DNA from: CAZWSE01 sp964636575
Lineage (GTDB): Bacteria > Pseudomonadota > Alphaproteobacteria > Rhodobacterales > Rhodobacteraceae
Reading direction: 5' to 3'
Assembly (NCBI GenBank): GCA_964636575.1
Contig: CAZWSE010000068.1
Span: 1 to 17,934 of the forward strand
DNA length: 17,934 nucleotides
Shown here: piece after piece, positions 13,164 through 17,934 of the stretch
Numbering within the stretch: position 1 is the first letter of the stretch
How the letters are laid out: each line of letters starts with the position of its first letter
Translations under genes and position numbers: made by a program
The notes under the pieces: generated by a model
What the model was told of the DNA's origin: nothing
The model's database searches: none
Seen by the model: the letters and a program-made list of their open reading frames with translations, nothing else

Positions 13164-14444
13164 TTAGGCCGGTTTTACGTCCACGCCTTGTGGTCCGAAA
13201 ACGACTGTGTTGCCCTTTTCAAAATCATCAACGAAGAGATCGCGCAGGACGGCCATGGCCGCTGCTTTGCCTTTTTCCGCGAACCGCGTGACAGAGGCGA
13301 CCCGTGCCGCGTTGTCAAAGCCTTCGGAGGCATGTGCCCAAATGAGCGGGTGCAGTTCGGTGATATGGTCTTTTACAATCCAGTCGGCGCAGTCGATCAG
13401 TTTGTCGCGTACCAGTGCCGCTTCGTCATTGGTGGTCGCCAATGAGCGCAGCGTGACCGCGCAATAGGCCGCGAGCAGGTTCGCATTGTGTTGCGTGCCG
13501 CGCATGTTCAGGATGTCTTTCATCCCGTCGATGAAGAAGTCCACGTCAAGCTGTGCGCAGGCGTGTTCATCAATGGTGATCGCGTCGAGGTAGACCCATG
13601 TATAGGCCCCTGCGCCCCAGATATCTTGGGTGCGCGATGCTGTGCGCCGTGCTTCGAGTTCGAGCGATTGGTAAGACCCGTACCAGCGTGGCAGCAAGTG
13701 GTACCCCATTGCCCGCATCGGGTGTTGGTTGCGTGGGGCCAGATCAATCAGGTCTTCGTAGTCATCCGCAACCCGCGCCCGTGAATCGAGCCGTCCTGCC
13801 AATAGTGCGCAGTTGGCTGCCGCTACAGACGGAGCGTTGAGTTCGATCCCCGACAGATCGTCGAGGATTTCTGCGGCGCGGTCGAAATGTGCGTGGAACG
13901 CGTAAAGGTTCTGGTTGCAGACTTCTGCTTCCCAGCCTGTGCCGCGCCATGCCCAGCCCAGATCCATATGTGTTTGCGCCACGATCAATGCGATTGTGTA
14001 ATCCATCGGGTATTCTTGCAGCACTTCTTCGAGGGCTGTGATGCCTTCGATCACCGGTGCCTCGGCTTCTGGTTTGCCGTCGAACAGCGCGTGTTCTGCC
14101 GCTGCCACAACATCGGCCCGTGCCCCGTAGCTGAGCAAATCGGCCACTGGCATTCCCGAGCTGGTTGTGAGGCGTTTGTGATCGGCTCGACGGATCGCTG
14201 CGGACAGCGCCACCCAGTCTTCCTGACGTGCCAGATACTGTCCCCGTTCGTGATGCTGGGCCCGTTCGGTTTCTTCACAGGTCTCAAGCGGGATTTCGAT
14301 TGAGAGCGGTGCCTTTTTCGGTCTGCGCAGGTCGCGCAGGGGCACAAGTGGTGCATGTTCGACGCTCTGATCTGTCCCGGCATCGCTGGAATGCCCGATC
14401 AGTGGCGTCAATTTGCGCACAAAAAGGTCTGTGAGTTTCTTCAT
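13164..14444 (-). CDS. TPR-like / DUF4034-like hypothetical protein
   Basis: A mostly helical protein, 426 residues from the ATG at 14444 (MKKLTDLF). The frame runs further to an ATG at 14510 and a TTG at 14555, but no start has a good ribosome site, so the N terminus is uncertain. It has no signal peptide or membrane helix. WAWRGTGWEAEV (about 164-175) and GYHLLPRWYGSYQSLE (about 247-262) resemble motifs I associate with DUF4034 proteins, which are built of TPR-like helical repeats; this is from memory. Divergent from the SLT lipoprotein gene; the upstream membrane-protein gene is on the same strand but 269 bases away. Role unknown. Confidence 0.7.
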   Translation of the reverse strand: MKKLTDLFVRKLTPLIGHSSDAGTDQSVEHAPLVPLRDLRRPKKAPLSIEIPLETCEETERAQHHERGQYLARQEDWVALSAAIRRADHKRLTTSSGMPVADLLSYGARADVVAAAEHALFDGKPEAEAPVIEGITALEEVLQEYPMDYTIALIVAQTHMDLGWAWRGTGWEAEVCNQNLYAFHAHFDRAAEILDDLSGIELNAPSVAAANCALLAGRLDSRARVADDYEDLIDLAPRNQHPMRAMGYHLLPRWYGSYQSLELEARRTASRTQDIWGAGAYTWVYLDAITIDEHACAQLDVDFFIDGMKDILNMRGTQHNANLLAAYCAVTLRSLATTNDEAALVRDKLIDCADWIVKDHITELHPLIWAHASEGFDNAARVASVTRFAEKGKAAAMAVLRDLFVDDFEKGNTVVFGPQGVDVKPA

Positions 14445-14647
14445 AGTAAGGTAATGCTCGTCAATCAGTGTGGTGGGGCAATGATTAGTCTCGGTTTTGG
14501 GCGCAAACATGGCGCTTGCGCGGTCATATCGGGGATTTGACAGGGCCGTGCTCAAATTTGGGGCGCTTTTTGTCCTTGAACGCTCGGTTTTGTTAAGAAA
14601 AAAGGCTTGATTGCCTCATTGGCTTGGTGTTGGTGCAGGGTATGAAG

Positions 14648-15253
14648 ATGTATCGTTTTGTGAAGTGTGCCGCGCTGGTGGCTGTGATGTCGATTGGTGC
14701 CTGTGCTGCCTTGGAGGCCACCGAAGCGGACCCTGTTGAGGCTGTTCGTCCTGCTGCCCGTTGGGATCATGTTCCCCAATCCGGCGCTTGGACCGATGCT
14801 GCGTTGGTTGCTTTGCAGACCCATGGCCAGCCTTTGGTGACTTTGGTTCCCCGCGATATTGAGGCTTGGTGTCCTGCCTTTGCCCAGTCTGATTTTGCTG
14901 GTCGGTCTGCGTTTTGGGTGGGTTTGTTGTCTGCTTTGTCCCGTTATGAGAGCACTTTTAAGCCTGAGGCTGTGAACCCCAATGGCAAGTGGTTTGGTTT
15001 GTTGCAGATATCCCCTGCCACCGCCCGTGGATATGGCTGTGTGGCGGGCAGTGGTGCTGCTTTGACCGATGGTCCTGCCAATTTAAGCTGCGCTATTCGT
15101 ATTCTGGCGACCACCGTGCCCCGCGATGGTGTTGTTCATGCCCGTGACAGCAAGTGGCGGGGTGTCAGTGCGGATTGGGGTCCGATGCGTGTGGCCTCAA
15201 AGCGTGAAGAGATCAGCGGTTGGGTCCGTCAACAGGACTATTGCACCCGTTGA
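14648..15253 (+). CDS. lytic transglycosylase-like (SLT domain) lipoprotein
   Basis: A 201-residue protein with a short signal ending IGAC (C19), a plausible lipobox, followed by a Thr/Glu/Pro-containing linker and an SLT-type domain. The catalytic Glu is in ALSRYESTFKPEAV (E101), followed by the family motif GLLQISPATARGYGC. It should cleave the glycan strand of peptidoglycan in the periplasm while anchored to a membrane. I chose ATG 14648 because AGGG lies seven bases upstream; an in-frame ATG at 14642 is too close to that site. Several Cys (about 75, 131, 147 and near the C terminus) could form disulfides. It is divergent from the helical hypothetical gene and convergent with the small membrane-protein gene. 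Codons are T-rich. Confidence 0.8.
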   Translation: MYRFVKCAALVAVMSIGACAALEATEADPVEAVRPAARWDHVPQSGAWTDAALVALQTHGQPLVTLVPRDIEAWCPAFAQSDFAGRSAFWVGLLSALSRYESTFKPEAVNPNGKWFGLLQISPATARGYGCVAGSGAALTDGPANLSCAIRILATTVPRDGVVHARDSKWRGVSADWGPMRVASKREEISGWVRQQDYCTR

Positions 15254-15266
15254 TCCGCGTTTGTTT

Positions 15267-15286
15267 GAGTATTTTCGGGAAAAATG
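15267..15286. other. GAGTATTTTCGGGAAAAATG motif between convergent genes
   Basis: The sequence GAGTATTTTCGGGAAAAATG sits in the 38-base space between two convergent genes. It contains the inverted repeat TTTTC-GG-GAAAA. Similar GAGTATTT...AAGATGAAG strings are, to my memory, common next to gene ends in Rhodobacteraceae; the function is unknown. Confidence 0.4.
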
Positions 15287-15291
15287 AAGCT

Positions 15292-15723
15292 TTAAGAGAA
15301 AAGGCTGAAGTGATGCCGCTCGGTTTTGATCTGCCGCGCGTTGAGTTCGGATTCTAGCAGTTTGTGCGGGGGTGTGGCCTCATAGGGTAGTCTGATTTTG
15401 CGGCCCTCGTGCGGGATGATGGTTGCTTTCACGGACAGATCCAGCCGTGTGTCGAGCCGGACTTTGTTTATGTCGTCGAGGTCAATCTCGCTGCCCCGAG
15501 TGCCGGAGTGCCATTTGAGCTGTTGGTCGGTCAGCGTGATCCCTGCGCTGCGGTTTGTGTAGAGATCCCAAAGGGCGGGCAGGGTGAAGGCGGCGATGAT
15601 CCCCATGATCCAGAGCGCTGCGTCGAACTGAACTGTCAGAAACACGAGCAGGGCATAGATGCAGATCAGCACGGTTAGTGTTTTGCGGTTTCGCCCAGTG
15701 TGGACGTGCCTGAAGTCATCCAT
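15292..15723 (-). CDS. small membrane protein with PH-like C-terminal domain, hypothetical
   Basis: A 143-residue protein from the ATG at 15723 (MDDFRHVHTG), which shares its A with the stop codon of the TerB-like gene (TGATG); the longer frame to 15921 only shadows that gene. Two membrane helices at about 14-30 and 34-52, then a soluble part (ITLTDQQLKWHSG, then EIDLDDINKVRLDTR) with the beta-strand rhythm of bacterial PH/DUF304-like domains. Likely an inner-membrane protein with its domain in the cytoplasm, coupled in translation to the TerB-like protein. Function unknown. Confidence 0.75.
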   Translation of the reverse strand: MDDFRHVHTGRNRKTLTVLICIYALLVFLTVQFDAALWIMGIIAAFTLPALWDLYTNRSAGITLTDQQLKWHSGTRGSEIDLDDINKVRLDTRLDLSVKATIIPHEGRKIRLPYEATPPHKLLESELNARQIKTERHHFSLFS

Positions 15724-16253
15724 CAGCTGATGTGGAAGGCGCGTTTGATATCGTCCAGAGCTTCGGATTGTTTGCGCCCCAGGCTGCCTGTGGTGGCCGC
15801 GACCGTGTCGTTCAGGATGCCCATGAGCGTGGGGAAGCTGCCCGCGCCGTCCAGCTTGAAGAGCTTTTTCGAAAGCCGTGTCACTGCCGGGTCTGCGCCA
15901 CCACATTCGTTGACGAACCAATGGCCCAGAATGGTGATTTCCTGCGCCTCTTCCGCACTGAGCTTCAGGTGTTTGCGCAGTTGCACGTCCAACGCTGCCC
16001 GCGATTCCGCTGTGGGCAGGTCTTCGAGTTCGTGAAAGGCCGTTGCCAGTGACCCGATGGCGAGGTTCACGTCGTCGATGCTGTCGACGGGGTGCATGTT
16101 GTGCTTTCGTGTGAACCCGAACCGCCGTGCGGCTGCTTTGACGTCGCGGGCCATGTCCATCATGTCGCCTGCCATATCAGCCGCCCCCTTCGCCCGTTGG
16201 GCCCAGAAATAGGCGGCGGCGATGATCCCTAAAAGTCCAAGGAGGAATGGCAT
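15723..16253 (-). CDS. membrane-anchored TerB-like protein
   Basis: A 176-residue protein with one N-terminal membrane helix (about 2-18, FLLGLLGIIAAAYFWA), a charged linker and an all-helical domain (55-176) with the spacing of TerB/DjlA-type folds: ATAFHELEDLPTAESRAALDVQLRKHL, then EEAQEITILGHWFVNECGG and a final helix. AAGGAG eight bases before the ATG supports the start. It lies 20 bases after pepN and overlaps the next gene by one base, so pepN, this gene and the next form an operon. TerB-fold proteins are often metal-binding and linked to membrane stress; the role here is unknown. Confidence 0.7.
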   Translation of the reverse strand: MPFLLGLLGIIAAAYFWAQRAKGAADMAGDMMDMARDVKAAARRFGFTRKHNMHPVDSIDDVNLAIGSLATAFHELEDLPTAESRAALDVQLRKHLKLSAEEAQEITILGHWFVNECGGADPAVTRLSKKLFKLDGAGSFPTLMGILNDTVAATTGSLGRKQSEALDDIKRAFHIS

Positions 16254-16273
16254 GGGTGAGGCTCCTTTAGCGC

Positions 16274-17934
16274 TTAAGCCGATTGGATTCGGCTTATCAT
16301 TTCAGACGTGTCCCCAGATAATGTGGGGCTGTCCATGATACGCGCGAGTTGGGTTTTTATATGACCCTGCCGTGTCGCATCATAGCGTTTCCATGTCTGG
16401 AAGGCCGAGCACATCCGCGCTGTGGTTTGCGGGTTCACCGGATCAAGCTTGATCAGCCAATCTGCGAGCAGTTTGTAGCCCGACCCGTCCTCGGCATGAA
16501 AACCAGCGTGATGCATCGACAGTGCGCCCAAGGCCGCGCGGAAGCGGTTGGGGTTTTTCATGTTGAAATCGGCGTGCTTGGTCAGTTTGGCGGCTGTTTT
16601 GGCGGCTTTTTCGGGGCTGGCTTGGATGATTTGCAGGCCGAACCATTTGTCGATGACCAGCCGGTCGTCTTGCCATTGGTCGTAGAAGGCGGCGGTTTCA
16701 TCCTTGCCTTTGCCTGCGGACAGGAGTTGCCCGAGCGCTGAGAGTTGCAGGGTCATGTTGTCGGCGCGGGCGTATTGCGCGCTGGCCTTGGCCCCGCCGT
16801 CAAGCCGTGTGAGCAGCGATAGCGCCACACTGCCAAGGCTGCGTTTGCCAGCCTGTTCGGCTGAGGGTGCGAAGGGTTCAGTGACCTGGCATTCGGCAAA
16901 AAGCCGTTCCAGCGTGTCTTGGTACTGTGTCGCGCGGGTCTGTTTGAGTGTCTCAGTTGCTTGCCAGATCGCCATTGGGTCGGGTGTGATCCCAAGCCCA
17001 TGCAGATGTGCTGCGAGTTCCGATTGGCCGGGCAGGCCCATCATCAGCGCCTTGGTTGCGGGATCGAGGCTGTCATCGCGCAGGACGGCGTGGATGCCAT
17101 CGAGATAGGCCGCCGATGGGGCTTTGTCCTTTGTGATCATCGCTGTGAGCGTGTCCACGGCCAACGTGCGGCCTGCTTCCCAACGGTTGAAGGGGTCTGT
17201 GTCATGGGCCAGCAAAAAGGCGTTGTCTGTGTCGTGGGTTAGGACCACGGGGGCGGAGAAGCCGCGTAGGATGGAGGTGACGGGGGCTTCAGTCAGGCCA
17301 TCGAAGGTGAAGGATTGCGTGGCATCCGTCATTTCCAAGACGGTCGTTCCTTGTATTTCAGCCCCGTCTTGTCCCAAAAGCCCGACCGCAATCGGGATGA
17401 CCACGGGGGCCGTGTCTGGCGTGGCCGCAGAAGCTGGCGTGTTTTGTGTGAAGGTCAGCGTTAATGTGCCATCTGCATAGCTTTCTTCCGCCTTGAGATG
17501 CGGCGTGCCCGCTTGCGCGTACCAGCGTTTGAATTGGGATAGATCGCGGTCGGTTGTGTCCTCAAAGACTTGCAACCAGTCTTCTATAGTGGCGGCGTCA
17601 CCGTCGTGGCGTTCAAAATAAAGCGCGAGGGCTTTGTAGTAGTCGTCATCGCCCACGAGCAGCTTGAGCATGCCGATGAGTTCGGCCCCTTTTTCGTAGA
17701 CGGTGGCGGTGTAGAAATTGTTGATTTCTTGGAAGCTCTCTGGCCGGACCGGATGGGCGAGGGGGCCTTGGTCTTCGGGGAATTGGCGCCCGCGCAGGTC
17801 GATCACATCGCTGATCCGTTTGACCGCAGCTGCGCGCATGTCAGAGGTGAACTGGCTGTCGCGGTAGACCGTCAGCCCTTCTTTGAGGCACAGCTGGAAC
17901 CAGTCGCGGCAGGTGATGCGGTTGCCGGTCCAGT
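16274..17934 (-). CDS. pepN: aminopeptidase N, 5' end outside window
   Basis: The C-terminal 550 or so residues of an M1 zinc aminopeptidase. The visible part begins, with a partial Asn codon, at WTGNRITCRDWFQLCLKEG, immediately after the HExxH zinc motif, which must lie just outside the window. The Glu of LKEGLTVYRD is the third zinc ligand, and the Tyr of TVYEKGAE corresponds to the catalytic Tyr. The rest matches the long C-terminal helical domain of the E. coli PepN branch. The first in-frame Met (17839) is not the start; the frame is open to the edge. It removes N-terminal residues from peptides in the cytoplasm. It is the first visible gene of an operon with the TerB-like and small membrane-protein genes. 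Confidence 0.95.
   Translation of the reverse strand, partial: WTGNRITCRDWFQLCLKEGLTVYRDSQFTSDMRAAAVKRISDVIDLRGRQFPEDQGPLAHPVRPESFQEINNFYTATVYEKGAELIGMLKLLVGDDDYYKALALYFERHDGDAATIEDWLQVFEDTTDRDLSQFKRWYAQAGTPHLKAEESYADGTLTLTFTQNTPASAATPDTAPVVIPIAVGLLGQDGAEIQGTTVLEMTDATQSFTFDGLTEAPVTSILRGFSAPVVLTHDTDNAFLLAHDTDPFNRWEAGRTLAVDTLTAMITKDKAPSAAYLDGIHAVLRDDSLDPATKALMMGLPGQSELAAHLHGLGITPDPMAIWQATETLKQTRATQYQDTLERLFAECQVTEPFAPSAEQAGKRSLGSVALSLLTRLDGGAKASAQYARADNMTLQLSALGQLLSAGKGKDETAAFYDQWQDDRLVIDKWFGLQIIQASPEKAAKTAAKLTKHADFNMKNPNRFRAALGALSMHHAGFHAEDGSGYKLLADWLIKLDPVNPQTTARMCSAFQTWKRYDATRQGHIKTQLARIMDSPTLSGDTSEMISRIQSA

Noticed and set aside
1..17934. CRISPR array, transposase, phage or toxin-antitoxin system
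   Set aside because: No regularly spaced repeats, no transposase or integrase domains and no toxin-antitoxin pair were seen in any reading.

Overview
The window looks like a marine alphaproteobacterium of the Roseobacter group (Rhodobacteraceae). Supporting signs are a moderately GC-rich genome, a TRAP-fed organosulfonate catabolic operon typical of that group, and neighbouring GatB, PepN and VOC proteins of Rhodobacteraceae style. This is a reading from sequence character and family knowledge; no search was run. One 100-N scaffold gap (11453-11552) lies inside gatB.

Left part (about 1-9111) is a sulfonate catabolic operon read leftward with a divergent LacI-type regulator read rightward. 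Transcript order from the control region: a 62-residue two-helix membrane protein, a Tat-exported TRAP binding protein (hpsK-like), TRAP small permease (hpsL-like), TRAP large permease (hpsM-like), a histidinol-dehydrogenase-like enzyme best read as sulfopropanediol 3-dehydrogenase (hpsN), an SDR (hpsO-like), a zinc alcohol dehydrogenase (hpsP-like), a universal stress protein, and the two sulfopyruvate decarboxylase subunits comD and comE. A further gene may begin in the last 26 bases at the left edge. Inferred pathway: 2,3-dihydroxypropane-1-sulfonate (DHPS) is imported by the TRAP system, its stereoisomers are interconverted by HpsO/HpsP, HpsN oxidises it to sulfolactate, and after a further oxidation (no dedicated enzyme in view) ComDE turns sulfopyruvate into sulfoacetaldehyde. 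Control probably runs through two near-identical 14-bp LacI-type operators forming a perfect 15-bp inverted repeat (7992-8028) between the operon and the regulator.

Middle (9112-9563) is a 452-base stretch without a convincing gene. It holds a possible weak terminator and a block with several inverted repeats, which may be a structured RNA or an intergenic repeat.

Right part (9564-17934) is ordinary chromosomal content: a glutathione S-transferase (+), convergent with gatB and a VOC protein (-); an unknown multi-helix membrane protein (-); a TPR-like hypothetical protein (-), divergent from an SLT-domain lipoprotein (+); and, converging on it, an operon pepN (5' end outside the window) - TerB-like membrane-anchored protein - small two-helix membrane protein (-).

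The most notable parts are the operon's extra components (the leading small membrane protein, the Usp, the stem-loop after the binding-protein gene), the double operator, and the 9.2-9.5 kb block. The sulfonate pathway itself matches known biology and is not a new system.
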